A stretch of 64,000 bases of DNA, from the NCBI RefSeq assembly GCF_014648995.1, contig NZ_BMSE01000005.1, positions 186,001 through 250,000 on the forward strand, given 5' to 3'. The notes below the pieces were generated by a model. The model saw nothing but the letters and a program-made list of their open reading frames with translations, was not told the DNA's origin and ran no database searches. A program made the translations under genes and the position numbers. Source of the DNA: Streptomyces massasporeus. Its GTDB lineage: Bacteria; Actinomycetota; Actinomycetes; Streptomycetales; Streptomycetaceae. Numbering within the stretch: position 1 is the first letter of the stretch; each line of letters begins with the position of its first letter. Of this stretch, positions 8,805 through 17,861 are shown piece after piece.

Positions 8805-9189
8805 CTCATGCCCGTACCACCCACCGGCCGTCGGACAGCGGAACCGGCCCGCAATTCCCCCGAAGGCCGGTACCGGCCCGGCGGACGGCGCAGCAGAGCG
8901 CGGCGTTCCGAGCAGCGCCGCCACCCACCAGGCCCGCGACCACTCGGTCCGCGACCACCCGATCCGCGACCGCCCGATCCGCGACGACCCGGCCCGCCCA
9001 CCGCAAGTCCACCGTCAGCGCCCCGGACGGGGAGCCCCTCCCCTCACCACCACGCACGCTCTGGCCGTGGTGGAACGGACGCGCCCAGGGCTGATCCGGG
9101 CGTTCCACATCACGGACACGGCCGCCACCTCCGAGGCCCTCACGGTGGCCGGGACCCCGAAACCGGCCGAACGCCTCACCAACCGTCGG
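8805..9189. other. 385-base intergenic region with a tandem repeat, no gene supported
   Basis: It separates two minus-strand genes. The only structure seen is the 15-bp tandem repeat at 8935-8994. Open frames here are repetitive and lack ribosome-binding sites. The region probably holds the promoter of the AI-2E-type gene. Confidence 0.5.
8935..8994. repeat. Four tandem copies of a 15-bp unit
   Basis: The units are CGCGACCACTCGGTC, CGCGACCACCCGATC, CGCGACCGCCCGATC and CGCGACGACCCGGCC. They lie 130-190 bases upstream of the AI-2E-type gene start. They may be a slipped-strand microsatellite or a repeated protein-binding site. Confidence 0.75.
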
Positions 9190-9969
9190 CTAGCGCACGG
9201 GGAAGCCGAAGGAGTACCCCTGCTCCTTCAGCCACGGCAGGACCTCTCGCAGGGCGGCGACGGTCTGCGAGCGGTCTCCGCCCGCGTCGTGGAAGAGCAG
9301 GGTCGGGCCGTTGGAGATCTCGTTCTTGACGGTGGCCACCATGGCCTCCGTGCCGGGCCGTTCGAAGTCCTTGGAGTCGATGTTCCAGCCCAGCGGGCGC
9401 ATCCCGTGGGACGCGGCGAGGTGACGGCTGTAGGGGGTGAAGGCTCCACCGGGCGCCCGGTAGTACAGCGGGCGGACGCCCCCGGACGCCTTGGTGATCA
9501 TGCGTTCGGCGTCCAGGATCTGCTGTGACTGGTAGGCCTTGGACTTGCGGTCCATGGTGACGTCGTGCGAGACCGTGTGGTCGCAGAGCCGGTGCCCGGC
9601 CGCCACCACCGCCTTGACCAGGTCCGGGTGGGCGCGGGCCTGCGTGCCCACCATGCAGAACGTGGCCTTCACGCCGTTGTCCCGCAGCACCCGCAGCACC
9701 TCGGGGGTCCAGGCGGGGTCCGGTCCGTCGTCGATGGTGATGTTGACGCCGCGGGCACCCGCGTCCGAGGCGTGCACGATGCCCGCCGCCACGGGCGCCG
9801 TCTTCCGGCCCTGCGACGGGGCGGGGGGCGCCGCGACGCCCTGGGCGGATCGCTCATCGCCGGAACCGACCTGCGCGTTCCAGAACGAGCTCAGGCCGGC
9901 CACCGCGGTCACCCCGAGCGCCGCCGCCAGCACCTTGGCGTACCATCCCCGCCCGCCGTTTCGCACCAT
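9190..9969 (-). CDS. Polysaccharide deacetylase (NodB homology), membrane-anchored or secreted
   Basis: 259 residues. The N-terminus has a hydrophobic anchor or uncleaved signal (VLAAALGVTAVAGLSSFW, about residues 11-28), then a flexible Ala/Pro linker and a NodB domain. The carbohydrate-esterase-4 motifs are visible: TIDDGPD (general-base Asp and metal Asp), HTVSHD (metal-binding His-x3-His), RAPGG, and a late LLFHDAGGD stretch with the catalytic His. The reaction is removal of N-acetyl groups from peptidoglycan or other GlcNAc polymers, outside the membrane. The ATG at 9969 was chosen over an upstream one (10008) that would disturb the signal segment. A GATCCGT-N5-ACGGATC palindrome lies ~70 bases upstream. 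Confidence 0.88.
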   Translation of the reverse strand: MVRNGGRGWYAKVLAAALGVTAVAGLSSFWNAQVGSGDERSAQGVAAPPAPSQGRKTAPVAAGIVHASDAGARGVNITIDDGPDPAWTPEVLRVLRDNGVKATFCMVGTQARAHPDLVKAVVAAGHRLCDHTVSHDVTMDRKSKAYQSQQILDAERMITKASGGVRPLYYRAPGGAFTPYSRHLAASHGMRPLGWNIDSKDFERPGTEAMVATVKNEISNGPTLLFHDAGGDRSQTVAALREVLPWLKEQGYSFGFPVR

Positions 9970-10432
9970 GTCCTCTGTTCCTTCGCCGTCGCCGTGGAGC
10001 CCGTGCATACGGCAAGAGGGCGGAAGGCGGCCGGCGGATCCGTCTGTTACGGATCACGGACAATCCTGCTGCTCGGCGGTATCCCGACGGCCCGCTCGGC
10101 ACGCTCACGCCAGGTCCGCGGACACCCCGCCCTCGATCCAGGCGCGGACGGCCGCGGCGGCCATCGCGGAGGTGGGGTGCGAGGCCCGGACGGGGAGGGT
10201 CGGGGCGGTGACCGGCTCGGGCGTTCAATCGCGCTCCCGCACCAGCACCAGCACCGGCCGGATCGGCTCGTCCCGTGTCGTGCTCCCCGCCCCTCAAGTC
10301 CTGTGCAGCACCACGGTATTGAGCCTACGCGGACGGGAGGAGTCGCACCGCACGCCGTCCGGGCGGGAAGGAGGGGCAGCCGGTGCGCCCTGGGCCGTGC
10401 CCGCAAAGCCCCGACCGCCCCACGGCGCGGCC
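9970..10432. other. 463-base intergenic region
   Basis: It holds the promoter side of the deacetylase, with a palindrome at 10037-10055, and the 3' flank of the small gene ending at 10433. No open frame here has a credible start and ribosome-binding site. Confidence 0.5.
10037..10055. promoter_or_regulatory. Palindrome upstream of the polysaccharide deacetylase
   Basis: Perfect inverted repeat GATCCGT-CTGTT-ACGGATC, 68-86 bases upstream of the deacetylase ATG. Candidate operator by position. Confidence 0.35.
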
Positions 10433-10648
10433 CTAGTCGGTCTCGCGCTCCAGGACGCGGCGGGCCGCCTCGGCCTCAGCCGCGGGCGGCGACAGTTCGT
10501 CGAGGGTGTCGAGCTCGTCGTCCGCCTCCAGTTCCCGTTCCCAGGCCGCCGCGAGGCGCTCCTGCTCCTGGCGCGGCCTGGCGCCGATCGCCTGGCGGTG
10601 CTCCGGGTCCAGAGCTGCCAGGAATCGTCCGAGCGGGTCCGTGGGCAT
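10433..10648 (-). CDS. Small acidic protein of unknown function (71 aa)
   Basis: The start is well supported: AAGGAG sits 8 bases before the ATG at 10648. The product begins MPTDPLGRFLAALDPEHRQA and is predicted highly helical and acidic (AAAWERELEADDELDTLDEL), without membrane segments or Cys. I do not recognise the family. The frame stays open upstream: an in-frame ATG at 10713 would add a hydrophobic leader (MLGLFGAVWCCLALPP), but that alternative has no comparable ribosome-binding site. It follows the TerB-like gene on the same strand with a 152-base gap containing two short direct-repeat arrays, so it may have its own promoter. Confidence 0.65.
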   Translation of the reverse strand: MPTDPLGRFLAALDPEHRQAIGARPRQEQERLAAAWERELEADDELDTLDELSPPAAEAEAARRVLERETD

Positions 10649-10677
10649 GCGGGGCTCCTTGTCGTGCGGAGGGAGTG

Positions 10678-10707
10678 CCAAACAGCACCAAACAGCGCCG
10701 AACAGCC
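10678..10707. repeat. Three direct 10-bp repeats upstream of the small gene
   Basis: CCAAACAGCA, CCAAACAGCG and CCGAACAGCC follow one another with 10-bp (one helical turn) phasing, 30-60 bases upstream of the ATG at 10648. The spacing suits cooperative binding of a regulator on one DNA face. Confidence 0.5.
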
Positions 10708-10763
10708 CCAGCATGGCCGAATCCCCGCGCCCCTGCCGCTCGACACAGCCGGGGAACATCACG

Positions 10764-10787
10764 TTGGCCCCTTGGCCCCTTGGCCCC
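10764..10787. repeat. Three tandem TTGGCCCC octamers
   Basis: Three perfect head-to-tail copies in the gap between the TerB-like gene and the 71-residue gene. The function is unknown; it could be simple slippage. Confidence 0.5.
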
Positions 10788-10800
10788 CAGGCCCGCTCGG

Positions 10801-11256
10801 TCAGAGGTCGAACTCGTGCGGCGGCAGGTCGAGGGCGTAGCACGCCTCGCGGACCACCGCTTGCTCGTCCTTGTCGAAGTCGCCGTCGGCGCCGCCGATG
10901 ACGATGCCGATCTGGACGACGGCCCGCGCCTCGGCCGGCTTCCTCTTCGCCTTGGCGATCTCCTGCATGACGCTCACCTTGCCGAAGTCGACGTCGGCGG
11001 TCAGCTTGTCGAGGTTGTCCTCGAAGCGGCGGCGCAGGTCGTCGGCGGGGAAGTTCTGCAGCACCTCGTTGGTGGCGATGAGCTGGGCGACGCGCCGCCG
11101 TTCGGACGGGTCGACCGTGCCGTCGGCGGCGGCCACCAGGGCGCACATGGCCATACTGGAGTCGCGGAAGGCGCCGCTCTTCAGGTCGTTCTTCTTCGCG
11201 ATCAGCTGGGTCTGCATCGTCGAGGCGGATTCCTTGAGACGGTCCCACAGGGCCAT
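10801..11256 (-). CDS. TerB-family tellurite-resistance-like protein
   Basis: 151 residues, the normal TerB length. The tandem acidic metal-binding helices are visible: MCALVAAADGTVDPSERRRV (about residues 33-52) and GGADGDFDKDEQAVVREACY near the C-terminus, each with the DGxxDxxE-type pattern. TerB proteins are cytoplasmic calcium-binding all-helical proteins associated with tellurite, phage and stress responses. The start ATG at 11256 (MALWDRLKESAST) fits the family's TerB N-terminus. A perfect 13-bp palindrome lies 18 bases upstream, overlapping the likely promoter, so expression is probably controlled by a dimeric regulator encoded elsewhere. Confidence 0.85.
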   Translation of the reverse strand: MALWDRLKESASTMQTQLIAKKNDLKSGAFRDSSMAMCALVAAADGTVDPSERRRVAQLIATNEVLQNFPADDLRRRFEDNLDKLTADVDFGKVSVMQEIAKAKRKPAEARAVVQIGIVIGGADGDFDKDEQAVVREACYALDLPPHEFDL

Positions 11257-11274
11257 GAGAACTCCATAAGCGTC

Positions 11275-11304
11275 GGTAGCTTCTACAACACTGTAGAAGC
11301 TACC
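11275..11304. promoter_or_regulatory. Perfect 13-bp palindromic operator of the TerB-like gene
   Basis: Arms GGTAGCTTCTACA and TGTAGAAGCTACC flank a 4-base spacer (ACAC), directly upstream of the TerB-like start. The TACA/TGTA core recalls BlaI/CopY-type or other small winged-helix operators. The regulator is unknown. Confidence 0.6.
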
Positions 11305-11394
11305 AGTCCTCGTCCGCGAAAGCCCCGGCTTCCCGGCGCCGATGAACGACCGTTGTTGCGCCCGGGTGGCAGCCCGGCAGAACGGAGACCCGCC

Positions 11395-12203
11395 ATGACC
11401 GGCTCGTTCCGTCCGGACTTCGGTCTCACCGCGCGGGACTACGGTCGCCACCGCGCCGGATTCCCCCCTCAGCTCGTCTCGCACCTGTACCGGCACGGCA
11501 TCGCCTTCCCCGGCAAGGACGTGCTCGACGTCGGAACCGGAACCGGCGCCCTGGCCCGGCTGTTCGCGCTGGCGGGGGCGCGGGTGACCGGCCTGGACCC
11601 GGCGGGGCCCTGCTCGAACAGGCCCGGGAACTCGACCGGGAAGCCGGGGTGGAGATCGACTACCGGGTGGGCACGGCGGAAGCGACGGGGCTGCCGGACG
11701 TGTCGTACGACCTGGTGACGGCAGGTCAGTGCTGGCACTGGTTCGACGCGCCGAAGGCCGGGGCCGAGATGCGGCGGCTGCTTCGCCCCGGCGGCCGGGT
11801 GGTCATCGCCCACTTCGACTGGCTGCCCCTGCCGGGCAACGTGGTCGAGGCGACCGAGGAGCTGATCCTCACCTTCAATCCGGCCTGGACGCTGGGCGGC
11901 GGCACCGGCCTGTACCCCCGCTGGCTGACCGACCTGGCCACCTCGGGCTTCACCGGCATCGAGACCTTCTCCTTCGACCTGGACGTGCCGTACCCGCCCG
12001 AGGCGTGGCGGGGCCGGATCCGGGCCAGTGCCGGGGTCGGTGCCAGCCTGCCGCCGGACGAGGTGGAGCGCTTCGACGAGGCCCTCGGACGGGTGCTGCG
12101 TGACCGTTTCCCCGGCGAGGTCGTCCACGTCCCGCACCGCACCTGGGCCGTGGTGGCGACGAGGGGGAGGGCTGATACGCCCGCGAGGCGAATCCCCCGC
12201 TGA
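11395..12203 (+). pseudogene. Class I SAM-dependent methyltransferase with an apparent -1 frameshift
   Basis: The frame starting at the ATG at 11395 (MTGSFRPDFGLTARDYGRHRAGFP) carries SAM motif I, VLDVGTGTGALARLFA, and TGLDPAG. It then goes out of frame near 11604-11610 (a GGGGCCC run). The adjoining frame continues the family sequence (LLEQARELDREAGVEIDYRVG, GLPDVSYDLVTAGQCWHWFD, LRPGGRVVIAHFDWLPLP) to the stop at 12203. Restoring one base would give a normal ~269-residue methyltransferase. This is either a genuine inactivating one-base deletion or an assembly error. The upstream region is shared with the divergent TerB-like gene. Confidence 0.75.
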
Positions 12204-12273
12204 CCGACGGCACTCGGCGACCCGGGTCGCTTCGTCACGCATGTTCGACCTGTCGGACATTGTTCGAAACCTC

Positions 12274-12302
12274 TTGACGCTGCCCCGGGCGTCGCTGAGA
12301 CT
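12274..12302 (+). promoter_or_regulatory. Putative promoter of the double-GH43 gene
   Basis: TTGACG (12274-12279), a 17-base spacer, then GAGACT (12297-12302) fits a SigA/HrdB-type promoter 130 bases upstream of the ATG. Just upstream are two related sequences, ATGTTCGACC (12241) and TTGTTCGAAAC (12260), which may be operator half-sites. Confidence 0.4.
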
Positions 12303-12431
12303 CTCGCCACACACGTCACCTGCGTGCAACGGCAGGCCCACGGCAAGGACTTGCCGTCGCCTCGTCGGCCGCTCGTCCTTTTTCGTTCCGCCTTGTCCGT
12401 CATCAGCCATGCCTCAGCAGGGAACCCCGAC

Positions 12432-15400
12432 ATGACGCACGTCGCACGACTTCGCAGCCGAGCGAGACGCCGGGCGGGCCATCTCGCCGGACTGACCGCC
12501 GCGTCGATGCTGCTCACCCTCGCCGGACCCACCGCTTCCGCACACGCGGCACCGACGGCCCCCAAGGCCCCGGCGGCCGAAGCCGCGGACATCACCGACG
12601 GCCTGGCCCTCTGGTACAAGCTCGACGCGACCTCGGGCGGCACCGCCACCGACGCCTCCGGCAACGGCCGGGACGGCACGGTCAGCGGCACCGCGGACTG
12701 GTCGGCATCCGGCCAGGGGCTCGCCTTCAACGGATCGGACACCTACATCAAGGTGCCGGACGACGTCATGAAGGGCATGAACGCGATCACCGTCTCCATG
12801 GACGTGCTGATCGACTCCGCCCAGAGCACCCCCTACTTCCTCTACGGCTTCGGCAACACCAACGCGGGCACCGGCAACGGCTACCTGTTCACCACCGGCA
12901 ACTCCTTCCGCACCTCCGTCGCGACGGGCAACTGGTCGACCGAGCAGACCACCAAGCCGTCCGACTCCCACAACCTGACCCGCGGCGTGTGGAAGCACGT
13001 CACCTACGCCCAGACCGGCTCCACGGGCGTGCTCTACGAGGACGGCGTCGAGGTCGGCCGCAACACCTCGGTCACCACCACGCCCGGCGCCATCGGCTCC
13101 GGCACCACCAAGGCCAACTACATCGGCAAGTCCGTCTACGACGGCGACAAGCTCTTCAAGGGCCGGATACGCGACTTCCGGGTGTACGACAGGGCCCTGG
13201 ACGGCTCGGAGGTCGAGCAGCTCTCCCTCCCCGTCGCCACGCAGGGCGTCGCCGACGACAAGGACGCCCTCGGCCTCGGCGACACCAGCGGCGTCACCTC
13301 GGATCTGGACCTGCCGAGGACCGGCCCCGCGGGCGGCTCCGCCATAAGCTGGAAGAGCGACAACCCGTCCGTGGTGTCCGACAGCGGCAAAGTGACCCGC
13401 CCCGAGGCCGGCTCACCCGACGGCCACGCCACGCTCACGGCGACCCTGAAGAAGGGCACCGTGACCGGCACCAAGACCTTCGACGTCACGGTCCGGCCCG
13501 CACTCGACGACGCGGCCGCCGTCCGGCAGGCCGCCGAGGCGCTCACGGTCCACAACCTCGACGACGCCCGCGGCAACCTCACCCTCCCCGGGAGCGGTGC
13601 CCTCGGCACGGCCGTCACCTGGTCCTCCGCGAAGCCGGACGTCGTCTCCGCCGACGGCGGGGTCCACCGCCCCGCGCACGGCGACGGCACCACGACGGTC
13701 GAACTGACCGCCACCGTCACCAAGGGCGACGCGAAGGCGACCCGGGTCATGACGGCCAAGGTGCCCGAACTCCCCGCCGAGGCGCCCCTCAAGGGCTACA
13801 TGTTCAGCTACTTCACCGGCGAGGGCACCTCCGACGGCGAACAGCTCTACGCCGCCCTCAGCAAGGGCAACGACCCGCTGTATTGGCGCGAACTGAACGA
13901 CGGCAAGCCGGTCCTCACCTCCACGCTGGGCGAGAAGGGCCTGCGCGACCCGTTCATCATCCGCTCCCCGGAGGGCGACAAGTTCTACCAGATCGCCACC
14001 GACCTCAGGATCTACGGCAACGGCGACTGGGACGCCTCCCAGCGCACCGGCAGCAAGTCCATCATGGTCTGGGAGTCCACCGACCTGGTGCACTGGACGA
14101 ACCAGCGCCTGGTCAAGGTCTCACCCGACAGCGCGGGCAACACCTGGGCGCCGGAGGCGTTCTACGACGCCGAGCGCGGTGAGTACGTCGTCTTCTGGGC
14201 GTCGAAGCTGTACGACGACGCCGACCACTCCGGCGACACGTACAACCGCATGATGTACGCCACCACCCGCGACTTCTACACCTTCAGCGAGCCCAAGGTC
14301 TGGATCGACCGCGGCTACTCGGTCATCGACTCCACGATGATCCGGCACGACGGCACGTACTACCGGCTGTCCAAGGACGAGCGGAACAACAGTTCCTCCA
14401 CCCCCAACAGCAAGTTCATCTTCGAGGAGAAGAGCGACTCGATCCTGAACCCGTCCTGGACCGCCGTCGCCGAGGGCATCGGCAAGGGCGCGATGAACGC
14501 CGCCGAGGGACCGCTGGTGTTCAAGTCCAACACCGAGGAGAAGTGGTACGCGTTCCTCGACGAGTTCGGCGGCCGCGGCTACATCCCGTTCGAGACGACC
14601 GACCTCGACTCCGGCAGCTGGACCCCTTCCACCGGCTACGACCTGCCCGCCAAGCCCCGCCACGGCACCGTGCTCCCGGTCACCCAGGCCGAGTACGACC
14701 GGCTGCTGCGCGCCTACCAGCCCGACCAGATCGTGAAGAGCGTCGAGGACGTGTCGGTGAAGACCCGGGTCGGCGACGCCCCCGTTCTGCCGGCCACGGT
14801 GATCGCCGAGTACGCCGACGGCGTCAAGCGTCCCATCGCGGTCACCTGGGAGGACGTACCGGTGTCGAAGTACGCCCAGGCCGGCACCTTCACCGTGACC
14901 GGCAGCCTGCCCGACGGCACCGCGATCCCGGTCCGGGCCGAGGTCACCGTGGCCGAGGAAGGACCGGACGTCCCCGCCGACCTGCTCCTGCACTACGACT
15001 TCGACGAGACAGGCGGCACCATCGCCCGTGACTCCAGCGGGCACGGCTACCACGGCACCTATGTGCGTACGCCCGACTTCGGCACCGGTGTCGACGGCGG
15101 CTCGTTCAAGATGTCCGGCGGCTCGGACTCGCCGTACGTGAAGATCCCGAACGGCGTGCTGAAGAACGCCGGCAGCGTGACGGTGTCGACGTACGCCAAG
15201 TGGAAGGGCGGCAGCGGCTTCCAGTGGCTGTTCGGGCTCGGCCCCGACAGCGACACGTACCTGTTCGCCACTCCGTCCAACGGCGGATCCAGCCTCTACT
15301 CGGCCATCACGAAGGCGAGTTGGTCGGCGGAGTCGAAGCTCACGGCCGGCTCGCAGCTCACGCCCGGCCAGTGGCGGCACGTCACGGTGACGCTGGACGG

Positions 15401-17654
15401 CGCCACCGGCACGATGGTCCTCTACGCCGACGGCATCGAGGCGGCCCGCACCACGACCACCATCAAGCCGTCCGAGCTGTACAGCGCGGCCAAGGACTAC
15501 AGCGGCTACATCGGCCGGTCCCTCTACGCGGCCGACCCGTACTTCGGCGGCGAGGTCGACGACTTCCGCATCTACGGCCGAGCTCTCACCGGCACCGAGG
15601 TCATGCGACTGAGCGGCAACACGGCGGGCATCGCCAAGGCCACGCACCCGGCGCTCAAGGTCGACGCGCTGGTCGACAACGCGGCCGGCACGATCACCCT
15701 GCCGATGAAGGCGGGCACCGATCTCACCGCGCTGGCACCGGAGTTCACCCTCGCCGAGGGCGCGACCGTCAGCCCCGCATCCGGCAGCGTGCACGACTTC
15801 ACCAAGCCCGTGACCTACGAGGTCACCGGGTCGGACGGCAAGAAGCGCACCTGGAAGGTCTCGGCGCTGATCATGAACACCCCGGTCCTGCCGGGGCTGA
15901 ACGCCGACCCGAACATCGTGCGCTTCGGCGACACCTTCTACATCTACCCGACCACCGACGGCTTCGAGGGCTGGAGCGGCACGCAGTTCAAGGCCTACTC
16001 GTCCACGGACCTGGTCCACTGGAAGGACCACGGCGTCATCCTCGACCTGGGACCGGACGTCGGCTGGGCGGACAGCCGGGCCTGGGCGCCGGCGATGACC
16101 GAGAAGGACGGGAAGTACTACTTCTACTTCTGCGCCGACGCGAACATCGGCGTGGCCGTCTCCGACTCGCCCACCGGCCCCTTCAAGGACGCCCTGGGCA
16201 AGCCCCTGCTGAAGGCCGGTGACTTCCGCGGCCAGATGATCGACCCGGCGGTCTTCACCGACGACGACGGCAAGCAGTACCTCTACTGGGGCAACGGCCG
16301 CGCCTACGTCGTCCCGCTGGGCGACGACATGACCTCGATCGACACCGCGAAGGTCACGGACATCACCCCGAGCGGCTACAACGAGGGCACCTTCGTCATC
16401 AAGCGCAAGGGCACCTACTACTTCATGTGGTCGGAGAACGACACCCGGGACGAGAACTACCGTGTCGCCTACGCGACCGGTCCCTCGCCCACCGGCCCGT
16501 GGACCAAGCAGGGCGTGATCCTGGAGAAGGACCTGTCCCTGGGCATCAAGGGACCCGGACACCACTCCGTCGTCCACGTCCCGAACACCGACGACTGGTA
16601 CATCGCCTACCACCGCTTCGCCATCCCCGGCGGCGACGGCACCCACCGCGAAACCACCGTCGACAAGCTGGAGTTCGGATCCGACGGCCTGATCGAGAAG
16701 GTCGTCCCGACCCTCGGCGGCATCGACCCGGTCACCGTCGTCCACGCCGGGCCGGACGCCACCGGCACCGAGGGCGAGGCGATCACCCTCGCCGGCACCG
16801 TCTCCGGGGCGGGCACCCCCCAGTGGACCGTCGAGGACGGCGCCCCGTGCACCGTCGACGACCCCGCGGCGGCCCGCACGACCGTCACCTGCACTGACGA
16901 CGGCACCTTCCGGGCGACCCTGAGCGGCGGGCGCTCCACCGACACCACCACCGTCAAGGTCTCCAACGCCGCCCCGACGATCACGTCCGCCAAGGGCCCC
17001 GGCGCGCCCCTCCCGGCCGGCAAGGCAGCCGTGGTCACCGCGTCCTTCGACGACCCGGGCACGTCCGACAGCCACACCTGCAAGGTCGACTGGAAGGACG
17101 GCGGCCGGCCGACGACAGGCACGGTCACCGGCTCCGGCTGCCGCGCCGCACACGTCTACGACGATGCGGGCCTCCACCGCCCGGTCGTCACGGTCACCGA
17201 CGACGACGCGGGCACGGACACCACCACCCTCGCGGAACTGATCGTCTACGACCGGTCCGCCGGACCCGCCGCCGGAGCCGGCACGATCACCTCGCCGGCC
17301 GGTGCCTACCCGGGCAGGCCGGGACTGACCGGAAAGGCGGCGTTCACCCTGGCCGCCCAGTACCGGAAGGGAGCCACCGTCCCCACGGGCAAGGCCACGT
17401 TCGTCTTCGGGCCCGCCCGGCTCACCTTCCGCTCGACCGGCTCCGACTGGCTCGTGGTGAACGGCTCCCGGGCCGTCTACCAGGGCACCGGCACGGTGGG
17501 CGGCAAGAGCGGCTACGTCTTCAGGGTCACCGCCACCGACGGCCCGGACACCTTCCGCATCAAGATCTGGAAGAAGTCCACCGGCGATGTCCTGTACGAC
17601 AACAGGACCGGTGCGAAGACCAAGGGCGTCATCACGGTCGGACACCGCAAGTAG
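12432..17654 (+). CDS. Large secreted multi-domain glycosidase with two GH43 modules and two LamG modules
   Basis: 1740 residues. A long twin-Arg-like/Sec signal (RARRRAGHLAGLTAASMLL...ASAHA) is cut near residue 37. The order is: LamG/concanavalin-like (~57-263, LWYKLDATSGG); two atrophied Ig-like domains (~265-455); GH43 module 1 (~458-760) with GLRDPFI, VIDSTMI and AAEGPLV as candidate base, pKa-modulating Asp and acid; a Big_4-like domain (DVSVKTRVGDAPVLP); LamG 2 (~850-1057); an Ig-like domain; GH43 module 2 (~1150-1425) with NADPNIV, MIDPAVF and YNEGTFV; and a PKD-like region with a terminal beta-domain. GH43 enzymes hydrolyse arabinan, xylan side chains or galactofuranosides. ATG 12432 precedes the signal. 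The substrate is unproven; another arabinose-type enzyme (GH127) lies at the window end. Confidence 0.88.
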   Translation: MTHVARLRSRARRRAGHLAGLTAASMLLTLAGPTASAHAAPTAPKAPAAEAADITDGLALWYKLDATSGGTATDASGNGRDGTVSGTADWSASGQGLAFNGSDTYIKVPDDVMKGMNAITVSMDVLIDSAQSTPYFLYGFGNTNAGTGNGYLFTTGNSFRTSVATGNWSTEQTTKPSDSHNLTRGVWKHVTYAQTGSTGVLYEDGVEVGRNTSVTTTPGAIGSGTTKANYIGKSVYDGDKLFKGRIRDFRVYDRALDGSEVEQLSLPVATQGVADDKDALGLGDTSGVTSDLDLPRTGPAGGSAISWKSDNPSVVSDSGKVTRPEAGSPDGHATLTATLKKGTVTGTKTFDVTVRPALDDAAAVRQAAEALTVHNLDDARGNLTLPGSGALGTAVTWSSAKPDVVSADGGVHRPAHGDGTTTVELTATVTKGDAKATRVMTAKVPELPAEAPLKGYMFSYFTGEGTSDGEQLYAALSKGNDPLYWRELNDGKPVLTSTLGEKGLRDPFIIRSPEGDKFYQIATDLRIYGNGDWDASQRTGSKSIMVWESTDLVHWTNQRLVKVSPDSAGNTWAPEAFYDAERGEYVVFWASKLYDDADHSGDTYNRMMYATTRDFYTFSEPKVWIDRGYSVIDSTMIRHDGTYYRLSKDERNNSSSTPNSKFIFEEKSDSILNPSWTAVAEGIGKGAMNAAEGPLVFKSNTEEKWYAFLDEFGGRGYIPFETTDLDSGSWTPSTGYDLPAKPRHGTVLPVTQAEYDRLLRAYQPDQIVKSVEDVSVKTRVGDAPVLPATVIAEYADGVKRPIAVTWEDVPVSKYAQAGTFTVTGSLPDGTAIPVRAEVTVAEEGPDVPADLLLHYDFDETGGTIARDSSGHGYHGTYVRTPDFGTGVDGGSFKMSGGSDSPYVKIPNGVLKNAGSVTVSTYAKWKGGSGFQWLFGLGPDSDTYLFATPSNGGSSLYSAITKASWSAESKLTAGSQLTPGQWRHVTVTLDGATGTMVLYADGIEAARTTTTIKPSELYSAAKDYSGYIGRSLYAADPYFGGEVDDFRIYGRALTGTEVMRLSGNTAGIAKATHPALKVDALVDNAAGTITLPMKAGTDLTALAPEFTLAEGATVSPASGSVHDFTKPVTYEVTGSDGKKRTWKVSALIMNTPVLPGLNADPNIVRFGDTFYIYPTTDGFEGWSGTQFKAYSSTDLVHWKDHGVILDLGPDVGWADSRAWAPAMTEKDGKYYFYFCADANIGVAVSDSPTGPFKDALGKPLLKAGDFRGQMIDPAVFTDDDGKQYLYWGNGRAYVVPLGDDMTSIDTAKVTDITPSGYNEGTFVIKRKGTYYFMWSENDTRDENYRVAYATGPSPTGPWTKQGVILEKDLSLGIKGPGHHSVVHVPNTDDWYIAYHRFAIPGGDGTHRETTVDKLEFGSDGLIEKVVPTLGGIDPVTVVHAGPDATGTEGEAITLAGTVSGAGTPQWTVEDGAPCTVDDPAAARTTVTCTDDGTFRATLSGGRSTDTTTVKVSNAAPTITSAKGPGAPLPAGKAAVVTASFDDPGTSDSHTCKVDWKDGGRPTTGTVTGSGCRAAHVYDDAGLHRPVVTVTDDDAGTDTTTLAELIVYDRSAGPAAGAGTITSPAGAYPGRPGLTGKAAFTLAAQYRKGATVPTGKATFVFGPARLTFRSTGSDWLVVNGSRAVYQGTGTVGGKSGYVFRVTATDGPDTFRIKIWKKSTGDVLYDNRTGAKTKGVITVGHRK

Positions 17655-17670
17655 GAGCACTCGGTGAGTC

Positions 17671-17702
17671 GCCGGGACCGGGCCCCAGAGCCCGGTCCCG
17701 GC
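17671..17702 (+). terminator. Terminator after the double-GH43 gene
   Basis: Perfect 12-bp stem GCCGGGACCGGG / CCCGGTCCCGGC with an 8-base loop, 17 bases after the stop codon. Confidence 0.75.
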
Positions 17703-17861
17703 GGCCCGGGCCTTCCTCGCTCCGCATCTCCCGCGCAGCGCCCCGTGCTAGCGTTGGCTGTTTGCCGCTCACCGCGCCGGTGCCCTGTTCCGTGTCACCG
17801 GCCGGTGACCGCGTCCCCGCCGCGCCTTCCTCGGTTCGGTTTCTTCGGAGGAAGGCTTTCA

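Noticed and set aside
8783..9108. Possible small genes across the 15-bp tandem repeat
   Set aside because: The products are simple repeats (RDHPIRDRPI-like) and lack ribosome-binding sites.
9565..11718. A 717-codon plus-strand frame running across the deacetylase, the small gene and TerB region
   Set aside because: Only its last ~108 codons (from 11395) are real, as the methyltransferase N-terminus. The rest is antisense to supported genes.
14121..17660. A 1179-codon antisense frame opposite the double-GH43 gene
   Set aside because: Low-complexity Gly/Val/Asp/Arg composition and no ribosome-binding site; a shadow of the sense gene.
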